DNA from: Amycolatopsis sp. 2-15 | GTDB taxonomy: Bacteria; Actinomycetota; Actinomycetes; Mycobacteriales; Pseudonocardiaceae | DNA length: 64,000 nt | Direction: 5' to 3' | Assembly (NCBI RefSeq): GCF_030285625.1 | Contig: NZ_CP127294.1 | Coordinates: forward strand, 754,001-818,000 | Shown: positions 47,718 to 57,730 of the stretch, one piece after another | Numbering within the stretch: the stretch's first letter is position 1 | How the letters are laid out: each line of letters opens with the position of its first letter | The notes under the pieces: generated by a model | Seen by the model: only the letters and a program-made list of their open reading frames with translations | What the model was told of the DNA's origin: nothing | The model's database searches: none | Program-made: the position numbers and the translations under genes

Positions 47718-49030
47718 GGCCCTCCGCCCGCGAGGTCATCGCGCAGGTGTCGACGGGGTTCACCGAACTGTCCGATGTGGACAACAGCGTGGACGACCCC
47801 CTCGGCTGGCCCGGCTACCGTGAGGCCTACGCGGCGGCCGCGGCGTGGACGGGCGAGACGGAGTCCGTGGTCGTCGGCGAGGCGCTGGTGGGTGCGACGC
47901 CCGCGGTGCTGGTGGTGTGGGAGTTCGGGTTCCTCGGCGGGTCGATCGGGCGCCGGACCGGTGACCGCGTGGAGGCCGCGTTTTCCTTGGCGCGGTCGCG
48001 AAAACTGCCCGTGGTGGCGTTGATCGCGACGGGCGGCAGCCGCATGCAGCACGGCATGCGCGCGTTGTCCCAGTTGCAGCGGATCGCGCGCGCTTCGGCG
48101 GCGGCGCGGACGGACGGCGTCGCGCAGATCTCCGTGCTGCGCGACCCCACGACCGGCGGCGGCTGGGCGACGCTGGGCGCGAGCGCCGACGTGGTGCTCG
48201 GCTTCCCGCTGGCGCAGGTGGGTTTCGCGGGCTCGCGCGTGCGGCCGGCGACGTCGCCTTCGGAGGCTTACACGGTCGAGGCGAAGTACGAGTGGGGGCA
48301 GGTCGATCAGCTGGTTTCCCCCGATTCGCTGGGGGCGGTGCTGGAGCGGTGGCTGCGTCTGGTGACTTCGCGGTCTTCCTCGCCGGCCCCTCCCCCGGCT
48401 GCTCTGCGTGACGTGTCGTTGCCCTCGACGGGCTGGGACGCGGTCCGCGCCGCCCGGTCCTCCCGGCGCGCCCGCGCGGCCGAGTACGTGGACGCGTACT
48501 TCGACTGGCACGAACTCCTCCGCGGCGACCGCACCGGCGCGGTTGACGACGGCGTCCTGTGCGGCTTCGGCTGGCGCGACGGCCGTGCGCTCGCTTTCGC
48601 CGCCCAGTGCGGCACCGCGACGCGCCCGGCGGGCTTCCGCACGGCCACGCGCCTCGTCCGGCTGGCCTCGCGGCTCGGCATCCCGGTCCTGACGCTCGTC
48701 GACACCCCCGGCGCCGCCAACGACGCCGCCGCCGAAGAGGGCGGCGCCGGCCCGGCCATCGCCTCGCTGTTCGACGCGATCGCCACTGCGACCGTCCCCG
48801 TCACCACCCTGGTCATCGGCGAGGGCGGCTCCGGCGGCGCTCTGGCCTTCGCGGCGCCGGACAACACGTGGATCGCGCCGGACGCGTACTTCTCGGTCAC
48901 CTCGCCGGAGGCCGCCGCCGCGATCTTGAAGCGGCCGATGATGGAGGTCCCGGCCACGGCCGACCAGCTGCGGTTGCGGCCTCAGGACCTGGTCGAGCTC
49001 GGCTTGGCGCGGGGGATCGTCGAGGCCTGA
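47714..49030 (+). CDS. Acyl-CoA carboxylase carboxyltransferase (fused beta-alpha type)
   Basis: A 438-residue crotonase-fold protein. The N-terminal half (EFGFLGGSIGRRTGDRVEAAF, TGGSRMQHGMRALSQ) resembles AccD and the C-terminal half (VDTPGAANDAAAEEGG, GEGGSGGALAF) resembles AccA. No zinc finger is present. GTG 47714 overlaps the matB stop (GTGA), so the two genes work together on malonyl-type CoA esters. No biotin carboxylase or carrier gene is nearby. Confidence 0.85.
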   Translation: MRPSAREVIAQVSTGFTELSDVDNSVDDPLGWPGYREAYAAAAAWTGETESVVVGEALVGATPAVLVVWEFGFLGGSIGRRTGDRVEAAFSLARSRKLPVVALIATGGSRMQHGMRALSQLQRIARASAAARTDGVAQISVLRDPTTGGGWATLGASADVVLGFPLAQVGFAGSRVRPATSPSEAYTVEAKYEWGQVDQLVSPDSLGAVLERWLRLVTSRSSSPAPPPAALRDVSLPSTGWDAVRAARSSRRARAAEYVDAYFDWHELLRGDRTGAVDDGVLCGFGWRDGRALAFAAQCGTATRPAGFRTATRLVRLASRLGIPVLTLVDTPGAANDAAAEEGGAGPAIASLFDAIATATVPVTTLVIGEGGSGGALAFAAPDNTWIAPDAYFSVTSPEAAAAILKRPMMEVPATADQLRLRPQDLVELGLARGIVEA

Positions 49031-49062
49031 AACGGTGTTGCGTCCGCGGCGAGAATGGGGGC

Positions 49063-49650
49063 GTGAAGATCATCGTGGTCGGGGCGAGCGGGACCGTCGG
49101 CGGCGCGGTCTCCGCGGCTTTGGAAGCGGCCGGGCACGAGGTCGTCCGGGCGTCGCGGCGGGGGCCGGTGCAGGTGGATCTGGAGGACACGTCGTCGATC
49201 GAGGCGCTGTTCCGCGCGGTGCCTGAGGGTGACGCGGTGGTCTGTTGCGCGGCGAGCGGGCCGCTGGTGGACCTGGCGTCGGCCAGTGACGAGGAGTTCG
49301 CGGACGGGTTGCGGGGCAAGCTCTCGGGGCAGGTGGCGTTGGCGCGGCACGCGCTGCACCGCTTGCGGGACAACGGGTCCATCACGCTCACCGGGGGAAC
49401 GTTCGCCGCTCCGTTGGCCGGTGGTTCTCTCGGTGCTCTCGTCAACGCCGGTCTGGCGGGGTTCGTGCGCAACGCCGCCGCAGAGCTGCCGCGGGGGTTG
49501 CGGATCAACGTCGTCAGCCCGGGTTGGGTGTCCGAAACCCTGGCTGCGCTGGGTATCAGCGACGCCGTCGGTACTCCCGCCGCCGAGGTCGCCCGCTGGT
49601 ACGTGGGGTGCGTTTGCGGGACGTCCTCCGGCCAGACGATCACCGCTTGA
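49063..49650 (+). CDS. Short-chain dehydrogenase, compact form
   Basis: A 195-residue SDR-fold protein. VKIIVVGASGTVGGAVSAAL binds the cofactor; AVVCCAASGPLVDL, TLTGGTFAAPLAG and NVVSPGWVSETL follow. The usual YxxxK is absent (ALVNAGLAGFVRNAA in its place), as in a known short actinobacterial group, so catalysis is not certain. GTG 49063 is 32 bp past the carboxyltransferase stop. Confidence 0.82.
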   Translation: MKIIVVGASGTVGGAVSAALEAAGHEVVRASRRGPVQVDLEDTSSIEALFRAVPEGDAVVCCAASGPLVDLASASDEEFADGLRGKLSGQVALARHALHRLRDNGSITLTGGTFAAPLAGGSLGALVNAGLAGFVRNAAAELPRGLRINVVSPGWVSETLAALGISDAVGTPAAEVARWYVGCVCGTSSGQTITA

Positions 49651-49678
49651 CGCCCGGCGCCCGGCGAGCTCGAGCTGG

Positions 49679-50002
49679 TTGCCGATCGCAGCGGATTTGC
49701 CACGGGCGCGGCAAGATGCCATTCGCTGGCGAGGCTTGCCGAACACGGGTGAGGGGTTGCCATTCGCGGGCTGGCCTTGCCACACGGTTGGCGGCGTTGC
49801 CGCAAAGTTCGGCACCTTGCCACCCGCCAAGGCACGGCACGGCACGGCACGGATGCAGCGGGCTTGCCACGGGCCCGGCGAAATGTCGATCACCGGCGAG
49901 ACTTGCCAATCACCAGTGAGGCTTGCCATTCGCGCCATGACCTTGCCACACGATTGGCGGCGTTGCCGCGGAACTCGGCATCTTGCCAACCACCAAGGCG
50001 CC
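49679..50002. repeat. 20-bp-periodic TTGCC array in two higher-order blocks
   Basis: TTGCC (or ATGCC/ATGTC) begins at 49679, 49697, 49716, 49736, 49757, 49777, 49797 and 49817, then 49864, 49883, 49903, 49923, 49943, 49963 and 49983. Spacing is 18-21 bp and mostly exactly 20. The seven-step pattern 49697-49817 recurs at 49864-49983, offset 166-167 bp, with matching unit sequences. A GGCAC short tandem (49831-49851) separates the blocks. Approximate unit consensus: TTGCCANNCNCNNGNNNGGC. Non-coding. Confidence 0.88.
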
Positions 50003-50079
50003 CGCCGCCGCCCTGTCACTTTCGCTGAGCGAGCGACGGCGTCAGGCGGGCCCGGCGCGGCGGCCGGGCGAGCCGGAAC

Positions 50080-50541
50080 CTAAGCCGTCGGCAGCGCCGA
50101 CATCCGGGACGCCCAAGACCCGTGCGGCTCAAGAGAAACCTCGCGCACATCGTCGTCCCGACGGGACATCCGCACCACCAGGTAGTCCGAAGACAGCCGT
50201 TCCGCCGAGCCCTCTCCCCACTCCACCACGACCGCCGAACCCTCCAGGTCCGTGTCGAGGTCCAGGTCGTCGAGCTGGGCGAGGTCGCCGCCCAGCCGAT
50301 AAGCATCGACGTGGATGAGCGGCACGCCCGCGGCACCGGCGGCGTGGACGCGGGCCAGCACGAACGTCGGCGAGCTGACGCGGCCACCAACGCCCAAGCC
50401 GTCGGCGATGCCGCGGGTCAGGGTGGTCTTGCCGGCGCCAAGGGGGCCCGCCAGGAGCACCAGGTCGCCCGCGCGCAGGGACGCGCCGAGCGAGCGGCCG
50501 AAGGCCATCGTGTCGTCGGGGGTCGCGAGAAGGAACGTCAC
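50080..50541 (-). CDS. tsaE: tRNA threonylcarbamoyladenosine biosynthesis ATPase TsaE
   Basis: A 153-residue P-loop ATPase that drives the TsaB-TsaD cycle. Walker A GPLGAGKTTLTRGIA, SSPTFVLAR, IHVDAYRLGG and VVVEWGEG are family motifs. GTG 50541 is chosen since it overlaps the hydrolase stop as GTGA, as throughout this operon. It is the last gene of alr-hydrolase-tsaE. Confidence 0.94.
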   Translation of the reverse strand: MTFLLATPDDTMAFGRSLGASLRAGDLVLLAGPLGAGKTTLTRGIADGLGVGGRVSSPTFVLARVHAAGAAGVPLIHVDAYRLGGDLAQLDDLDLDTDLEGSAVVVEWGEGSAERLSSDYLVVRMSRRDDDVREVSLEPHGSWASRMSALPTA

Positions 50542-51629
50542 CGTGTCCACCACCAGTTCCGCCGGTTGGCTGCGGCGCTTCCGGAACAGCGCTGCAGAAG
50601 ATCGATGAGCCGGCCCGTGACGAGGTCGGGCTGTTCGAGCTGCACCATGTGGCCCGCGCCGCGCACGCGGACGAGCTCGGCCTCGGGCAGCTCGGCCGCG
50701 ATGCGCTCGGCGTGCGAGAACGGCGTGAACCGGTCGGAGTCGCCGCCGATCACGAGGACCTGGGTGTGCTTGAGGCCCGCCAGGGCGGCGTAGCGGTTGT
50801 GGCTGCCGAGCGTGTCGACGAAGTTCACCAGGCCCCGCACCGGAGTCACGGCGAGCATCGAAATCATGAAGTCCACCAGCCGCGGCGAGACGTCGCGGCT
50901 GCCGAACGCCAGGCGCCGCACGGCTTGCCGCTCCAGTTGGCCGCCGGCCGCGCGCACGAACTCCACCAGGCCCGGCTGCCAGCCCGCGAGATTGCCGACG
51001 CCGCGCGTCAACGGGTTGTACTTCGACAGCAGCGAACGCGGCAGCCCGCGCGCGCCCACCTCGCCCGCGGCCGTGGCGATGAACGCGACCCCGCACACCC
51101 GATCCTCGAACAGCGAAGGGTTCTCCGCGGCCAGCTCCATGATCACCATGCCACCCATGGAATGTCCCACGAGGACGATCGGCCCCTTGGGCACCATCAC
51201 GCGCAGCACGCTGTCGAGGTCGTGCGCCAGCTGTTCGATGGTGCTGGTCTCGGCCGTGGCCGCGCCGGAGAGGCCGTGGCTGCGGTGGTCGTAGTACACC
51301 TGCCGCACGCGCGGCAGCCGCAGCGACGCGATGGCGCGGCGCTGGAAGTGCCAGGACTTGCGCGACAACGCGAATCCGTGCACGCCGACCAGCGTCACCT
51401 CGGGCTCGCCGCCGTCCTCGGGGTCGATCTCCTCCACCGAAAGGGGCGTGCCGTCCTCGGCCGCGACCGTGGACGTGCGGTCGGGCTTCAGCTCGCCCAG
51501 CTGCTCGTCCACGTACTGGTCCTCACTCTGCCTGCGTTGCTGCGCCGCGACGAGGGCCGCGGCGGCCGTGCCCGTGGCCACCGCGCCGAGACCGCCGACG
51601 ATCGCCCACAACCGAGCCGAAGGGCTCAC
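50538..51629 (-). CDS. Alpha/beta hydrolase, membrane-tethered
   Basis: A 363-residue protein. An N-terminal helix (LWAIVGGLGAVATGTAAAALVAA) acts as anchor. The hydrolase fold has GVHGFALSRKSW (oxyanion loop), the nucleophile elbow GHSMGGMV, the acid GGDSDRFTP and the His GAGHMVQLEQP. GTG 51629 overlaps the alr stop (GTGA). Such a hydrolase between alr and tsaE is common in actinobacteria; its substrate is unknown. Confidence 0.88.
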   Translation of the reverse strand: MSPSARLWAIVGGLGAVATGTAAAALVAAQQRRQSEDQYVDEQLGELKPDRTSTVAAEDGTPLSVEEIDPEDGGEPEVTLVGVHGFALSRKSWHFQRRAIASLRLPRVRQVYYDHRSHGLSGAATAETSTIEQLAHDLDSVLRVMVPKGPIVLVGHSMGGMVIMELAAENPSLFEDRVCGVAFIATAAGEVGARGLPRSLLSKYNPLTRGVGNLAGWQPGLVEFVRAAGGQLERQAVRRLAFGSRDVSPRLVDFMISMLAVTPVRGLVNFVDTLGSHNRYAALAGLKHTQVLVIGGDSDRFTPFSHAERIAAELPEAELVRVRGAGHMVQLEQPDLVTGRLIDLLQRCSGSAAANRRNWWWTR

Positions 51630-52744
51630 GGCCTCTCCCCCAGGTACCGCCGCTGCACGCGCGGCCGGTACATCGAAGTGACGATCTCGTAGTCGATCGT
51701 GCCCAACTTGTCGGCCCACTCGCGCGCGGTCGGCTCACCCGCGCGACCGTCGGCGAACAGCACCACCTCTTCGCCGACAGCCGGGGTGTCGTCACCGCAG
51801 TCGACCACGACCTGGTCCATGCACACGCGCCCGACGACCGCCCGGCGCCGCCCGCCCAGCCACACGTCCATGCGGCCCGACAGCGACCGCGGCACCCCGT
51901 CGGCGTACCCGGCGGGCACGAGCGCCACGGTGGTGTCGCGCTCGGCCGTCCACGTGTGTCCATAAGAGACGGACTCGCCGGCGGGCAGGCGTTTCGTGAG
52001 CGCCACGGCCGCGCGGAACGTCATCGCCGGCCGCAGGTCTTCGTGCTGCGGCACGGGGTTCAGCCCGTACATCGCGATGCCGGGCCGCACGAGGTCGAAG
52101 TGCAGGTCGGGCCGGGTGAGCACGGCCGCGGAGTTCGCCAGGTGCCGCAGCGGGTCCAGGCCGGCGGCGCGCGCGGTGTCGTACGCGTCGGCGAAGCGCT
52201 TGGCTTGGATGTCGATCGACGGGTGGCCCGGCTCGTCGGCGCACGCGAGGTGCGACCAGACGGCGACCACGTCCACGTCGGACGAAGCCGCGGCGGCCGC
52301 GACCAGCTCGGGCCAGTCGGCGGGCTGGCAACCGTTGCGCGACAAGCCCGTGTCGATCTTGAGGTGCACGCGAGCGCGGCGACCCACCTGCTGCGCCGCC
52401 GTGGCGATCCGCCGCAGCTCGTCGACCGAGCTCACCCCGAGGTCGATGTCGGCGAGAATGCCGGGCCCGAAGTCGACTTCCGGCACGTCGAGCCAGCTGA
52501 ACAGCCGCACCGACAGCCCGGCGCGGCGCAGGTCCAGCGCCTCACCGAGCGAGCACGTGCCCAGCCAGGTGGCGCCCGCCTCCACCGCGGCCCGCGCGAC
52601 GGGGACCGCGCCGTGGCCGTACGCGTCGGCCTTGACCACGGCCATCACGGCCGAGCCGGCGGCGCGGCCGGCCAGCAGGGCGACGTTGTGGCGCACGGCG
52701 TCGAGGTCGATCACGACCTCCGCCCGCGGGAAACTGGCAGTCAT
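51626..52744 (-). CDS. alr: Alanine racemase
   Basis: A 372-residue PLP enzyme making D-alanine for peptidoglycan. The PLP lysine is Lys38 (VVKADAYGHG), the catalytic Tyr lies in SVSYGHTW, and RPGIAMYGL, VGRVCMDQ and PAGYADGVPRSL are conserved. ATG 52744 gives the family start; an in-frame ATG nine bases upstream is less likely. First gene of the operon with the hydrolase and tsaE. Confidence 0.95.
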   Translation of the reverse strand: MTASFPRAEVVIDLDAVRHNVALLAGRAAGSAVMAVVKADAYGHGAVPVARAAVEAGATWLGTCSLGEALDLRRAGLSVRLFSWLDVPEVDFGPGILADIDLGVSSVDELRRIATAAQQVGRRARVHLKIDTGLSRNGCQPADWPELVAAAAASSDVDVVAVWSHLACADEPGHPSIDIQAKRFADAYDTARAAGLDPLRHLANSAAVLTRPDLHFDLVRPGIAMYGLNPVPQHEDLRPAMTFRAAVALTKRLPAGESVSYGHTWTAERDTTVALVPAGYADGVPRSLSGRMDVWLGGRRRAVVGRVCMDQVVVDCGDDTPAVGEEVVLFADGRAGEPTAREWADKLGTIDYEIVTSMYRPRVQRRYLGERP

Positions 52745-52786
52745 AACGACCACCAGTTTCCCACGCGGGTCCGACAGGGCAGTGCG

Positions 52787-53890
<1,104 letters not shown>

Positions 53891-53893
53891 CGG

Positions 53894-55357
53894 TCAGTCC
53901 TCTCCGAATTTCGCGGGAACCCCGTGCGCGGCTTCGCGCGCTTCGAGGTGGCGTCGCTGGATCTCCTTGCCCGCGGCGCGTTGCGCCTCGGCCGGCTCGT
54001 CCAGCACGAGCCGGTTTCCAGGTCCTTCGGCCACCCACGCGGGTGGTTCGGCGGTGCCGGCCAGCGCCCACGCGGCCTGGCGCGCGGCTCCGAGGGCCAC
54101 GTACTCGCCCGTCTCGGGGATCACCACGGGCACACCGAGCACTATCGGCGCCACGGCCCGCACGGCCGCCGACTGGGCGCCGCCGCCGATGAGCAGCACG
54201 CGGCGGACGTCCATGCCCTGCGCGCGCACGGCGTCGAGGCCTGCGGCCAGGCCGCACAGCATGCCCTCGACGGTGGCCCGGGCCAGGTTCTCGGGCGTCA
54301 TGTTCGCCCTGGTCAAGCCGTGGAGCGAGCCCGTGGCGTCAGGCAGGTTCGGGGTGCGTTCACCGTCGAGGTACGGCAGGAGCGTGAGCCCGCCCGCGCC
54401 CGGCTCGGCGGCGAGCGCGAAGCGATCGAACTCGGCGAGGTCGACGCCGAGCATGGTCGCGCCGGCGGTGAGCACGCGGGCGGCGTTGAGAGCGGCGGTG
54501 AGCGGGAGGAAGCGGCCGGTGGCGTCGGCGAACCCGGCGACCAGGCCGCTCGCGTCGGCCGAACCCGTCTCGGTCACGCCGAAGACGGTGCCGCTGGTGC
54601 CGAGGGAGATCACGGCGTCGCCGGGCGCGAGCTCCAGCGCCAGCGCCGCGGCCATGTTGTCGCCGGTGCCGGCGGAGACGAGCACGCCGTCTGGCAAATC
54701 GAACTCAGTGTGGCCGGCTGTATGACCAGCACTGTCGGCCGGGCCGATCACGGTCGGCAGCTCGGGCGTGCGGCCGCCGAACGCGTGGGCGAGCACGTCG
54801 ACGCGGTAGGCGTTCTCCGTCGGCGAGAAGTAGCCGGTGCCGGACGCGTCGCCGCGGTCGGTCACGGCCTGCCCGGGCTTGCCGAGCAGACGCCAGGTGA
54901 GCCAGTCGTGCGGCAGCAGCACGCGCGCGACGCGGTCGGCGTTGGCCGGCTCGTGCTCGGCGAGCCAACGCAGCTTGGTGACGGTGAAGCTCGCGACCGG
55001 CACGGACCCCACGGACTTGGCCCAGACGCCGGCGCCGCCCAGTTCCTCGGTGAGGTCCTGGGCGGCCTGCGCGGAGCGCGTGTCGTTCCAGAGCAGAGCG
55101 GGGCGCACCACCTCGCCGGCCTCGTCGACGGTGACCATCCCGTGCTGCTGACCGCCGATGCCGAGGGCCTTCACGCCCTCGAGCACACCGTCGGTGGCCT
55201 CGCCGAAGGCCTGCCACCAGGCCGCGGGGTCGACCTCGGTGCCGTCGGGGTGCGGCGCGCGGCCGGTGCGCACGACGGCGCCCGTGCGCGCGTCGCAGAC
55301 CACGACCTTCGTCGACTGGGTCGACGAGTCGATCCCGGCCACCAGCTCAGCTGTCAT
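53894..55357 (-). CDS. xylB: Xylulokinase (FGGY family)
   Basis: A 487-residue sugar kinase. [13 protein letters not shown] binds phosphate, [10 protein letters not shown] and LLWNDTRS are XylB-type substrate motifs, and the FGGY C-terminal half has [11 protein letters not shown] and [15 protein letters not shown]. It phosphorylates D-xylulose. It overlaps the DeoR stop by 11 bp and precedes the ABC ATPase. Confidence 0.9.
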   Translation of the reverse strand: MTAELVAGIDSSTQSTKVVVCDARTGAVVRTGRAPHPDGTEVDPAAWWQAFGEATDGVLEGVKALGIGGQQHGMVTVDEAGEVVRPALLWNDTRSAQAAQDLTEELGGAGVWAKSVGSVPVASFTVTKLRWLAEHEPANADRVARVLLPHDWLTWRLLGKPGQAVTDRGDASGTGYFSPTENAYRVDVLAHAFGGRTPELPTVIGPADSAGHTAGHTEFDLPDGVLVSAGTGDNMAAALALELAPGDAVISLGTSGTVFGVTETGSADASGLVAGFADATGRFLPLTAALNAARVLTAGATMLGVDLAEFDRFALAAEPGAGGLTLLPYLDGERTPNLPDATGSLHGLTRANMTPENLARATVEGMLCGLAAGLDAVRAQGMDVRRVLLIGGGAQSAAVRAVAPIVLGVPVVIPETGEYVALGAARQAAWALAGTAEPPAWVAEGPGNRLVLDEPAEAQRAAGKEIQRRHLEAREAAHGVPAKFGED

Positions 55358-56150
55358 AGGGCTGCCCCTCCTCGACGTGCTCGACGGTCTCCACGGCCGT
55401 GCCGGCGTTGAGCGCGGCCTCGATCTCCTCGGTCGGGGTGATCTCGCTGGTGATCAGGAGGTCGTAGTCGCCGACGTCGCCGTGGGCGAAGGTCGCGGTT
55501 CGGCCGAACTTCGAGTGGTCGAGCACGAGCACGTTGCGGTTCGCGGCGCGCAACACGGCCTTCTTGAGCTCGGCGTAGTCCTGCACGGGGTGGAAGAGCC
55601 GGCCGACGGCGACGGCGCTCACGGACACGAACGCGATGTCGGCTCGGGTGCGTTCCAGCAGCGCCAGCACGTCGGGACCGGAGCAGGAGTCGTATTCCGG
55701 GTGGTAGCGGCCGCCGGCGACGACGACGGTCACGCCGTCGCCCAGCAGCTTGGCGGCGCGCAGGGAGTTGGTGATCACGGTGAGTCCGTCGAGGTCGGCG
55801 AGGCGCTCGACCAGGGGGAACAGCGTGGTGGAGTCGTCGACGAACACCGTCTGGCCGGGTTCGACGTGTTTGATCGCGGCCTCGGCGAGCGCTTCCTTCT
55901 CGGCGGAGTGCAGCGTGAAGCGGCTGGCGGTCTCCATCGTGAGCGCCGGGTAGGCCTCGACCTTGCCGCGCAGCTTGCGCAGGAGGCGGCGGTCGGCCAG
56001 GTCGTCGAGGTCACGGTGCATCGTCATGAGGCTCACGCCGAAGCGGGCGGTGAGGTCGTCGATGCGCGCCTCGCCGTGCTCGATGACGTGGTCCAGGATG
56101 TCGTGGCGCCGCTGCTCCACGGCCGCGTCCGAGGGGCGGGTCCTAGGCAC
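55347..56150 (-). CDS. DeoR-family transcriptional regulator
   Basis: A 267-residue regulator. The helix-turn-helix is [40 protein letters not shown] read in DeoR style. The sensor domain has [17 protein letters not shown] and the sugar-phosphate region. GTG 56150 is preferred (GAGG upstream). It is first in the operon with xylB and the ABC ATPase and probably responds to a pentose phosphate. Confidence 0.88.
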   Translation of the reverse strand: MPRTRPSDAAVEQRRHDILDHVIEHGEARIDDLTARFGVSLMTMHRDLDDLADRRLLRKLRGKVEAYPALTMETASRFTLHSAEKEALAEAAIKHVEPGQTVFVDDSTTLFPLVERLADLDGLTVITNSLRAAKLLGDGVTVVVAGGRYHPEYDSCSGPDVLALLERTRADIAFVSVSAVAVGRLFHPVQDYAELKKAVLRAANRNVLVLDHSKFGRTATFAHGDVGDYDLLITSEITPTEEIEAALNAGTAVETVEHVEEGQPYDS

Positions 56151-56235
56151 GGCACACCTCACCGTCGGCCCGGTTGAGGGTCACCTGATCGGAGGCGCCA
56201 GTGCTCACACCTCGTTCTTACCAGATTTTATCGCG

Positions 56236-57717
56236 TTAGTTAACGGGTAACTCGATAACTTCTACGCCAGAGTCGCCGGCGGTGTCCCGAACGAGCTTGA
56301 GCGCTCCCGGGATGGCATCGACCAGGCCGGACGCGGAGGTCGGCACACCGTCCGCGGCGAGGGCGCCGGCGAGCGAGTGCACCTGCGCGCCCGCGGCCGC
56401 GGCCAGCCACGGGTCGAGGCCGGCGGCGAGGAGTGAGCCGATGAGGCCGGTGAGGACGTCGCCGGAGCCGGCCGTCGCGAGCCAGGAGCCGCGCGGGGTG
56501 TTGACGGCGACGCGGCCGTCCGGCGCGGCGATCACGGTGCAGTGGCCCTTGAGGAGCACGACGGCGCTGTACTTCTTCGCGGCGTCGCGGGCGGCCTTCA
56601 CCCGGTCGGCGCCGGGACGGGCGCCCATGAGGCGTTCGTACTCGCCGGCGTGGGGTGTGAGCACGAGCGGGGTGTCGGGGTCGCGGGCGTCGAGGACGTC
56701 GGGGTGCTGGGCGATGATCGTGGTGGCGTCGGCGTCGGCGCAGACGGGCACGCCCTGGCCGAGGATGTGGCGCAGCACTTCGCGGCCTTCCGAGCCGGTG
56801 CCGATGCCTGGGCCGACGACCCAGGCCTGCACGCGGCCGGCGTCGGTGATCGAGCCCGTCGCGACGATCTCGGGCCAGCGGCCACGAACCACGTCGGCCG
56901 CGGGGCCGGCGTAGCGGACCATGCCGGCGGTGGCGTGCACGGCGGAACCCGAGGCGAGCACGGCCGCGCCCGGGTAGGTGGCCGAGCCGGCGGCGATGCC
57001 GACGACGCCCTGGGTGTACTTGTCGTCGCCCGCGCCGGGGATGGGCCAGAGGTCGGCCAGATCGGTGAGCTCCAGGCGATGCAGGTCGGGTTCGCCGAGC
57101 TCGGGGCGCAGGCCGATGTCGACGAGCACGATGTCGCCGCACTGCTGGGGCGCCAGCGCGTGGACGGGTTTGGGGGCGCCGAAGGTGACGGTGAGGGTGG
57201 CGGTGACGTAGGGGCCGTCGACGGCGCCGGTGTCGGGGTCGACGCCGCTGGGGAGGTCTACGGCGACGATGGGCGCTCGGACGTGCTTGATCAGCTCAGC
57301 GGCGTCGGGCCGGAGCGGGCCTTTGCCGGAGATGCCGACGATGCCATCGACCACCACGTCCGCCTTGTCGATCCATTGTGGACTGTCCTCGACGGACACC
57401 ACACGGCCGCCGGCTTTGCGTAACGCGGCCAAGCCCCGGGCGTGCGCCTTCTCCGGCTTCAACAGCACCGCCGTGACGGCGACGCTGCGGCGGCGCAGGA
57501 ACGCGCCGGCCCACAGGGCGTCACCGCCGTTGTCGCCGGAGCCGACGAGCAGCACGACCCGTCGCCCGGCGACGCCGCCGGTGCGTTCGGCCAGGAACCC
57601 CGCGAGGTGCGTGGCCAGGCCGAACGACGCCCGGCGCATCAGCTCGCCGTCGGGCGTGACGGCGAACAGCTTGCCCTCCGCCTCGCGAATCCGTTCCGTG
57701 GTCCAGATTCCCTGCAC
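56236..57717 (-). CDS. nnrD: Bifunctional NAD(P)H-hydrate repair enzyme (epimerase/dehydratase)
   Basis: A 493-residue fusion. The N-terminal YjeF_N epimerase (about 1-215) has LLVGSGDNGGDALW and VDLPSGVDPDTG. The C-terminal ADP-dependent dehydratase has GPGIG, LTPHAGEYERLMG, LLKGHCTVIA and TAGSGDVLTGLIGSLLA. It restores damaged NAD(P)H hydrates. It lies 13 bp downstream of glmS, as in mycobacteria. Confidence 0.94.
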   Translation of the reverse strand: MQGIWTTERIREAEGKLFAVTPDGELMRRASFGLATHLAGFLAERTGGVAGRRVVLLVGSGDNGGDALWAGAFLRRRSVAVTAVLLKPEKAHARGLAALRKAGGRVVSVEDSPQWIDKADVVVDGIVGISGKGPLRPDAAELIKHVRAPIVAVDLPSGVDPDTGAVDGPYVTATLTVTFGAPKPVHALAPQQCGDIVLVDIGLRPELGEPDLHRLELTDLADLWPIPGAGDDKYTQGVVGIAAGSATYPGAAVLASGSAVHATAGMVRYAGPAADVVRGRWPEIVATGSITDAGRVQAWVVGPGIGTGSEGREVLRHILGQGVPVCADADATTIIAQHPDVLDARDPDTPLVLTPHAGEYERLMGARPGADRVKAARDAAKKYSAVVLLKGHCTVIAAPDGRVAVNTPRGSWLATAGSGDVLTGLIGSLLAAGLDPWLAAAAGAQVHSLAGALAADGVPTSASGLVDAIPGALKLVRDTAGDSGVEVIELPVN

Positions 57718-57730
57718 GGCGGGCCCTCCG

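Noticed and set aside
49679-50028. Short coding frames over the TTGCC array
   Set aside because: The 20-bp period shifts frame at each unit, and no product is conserved between the two blocks.
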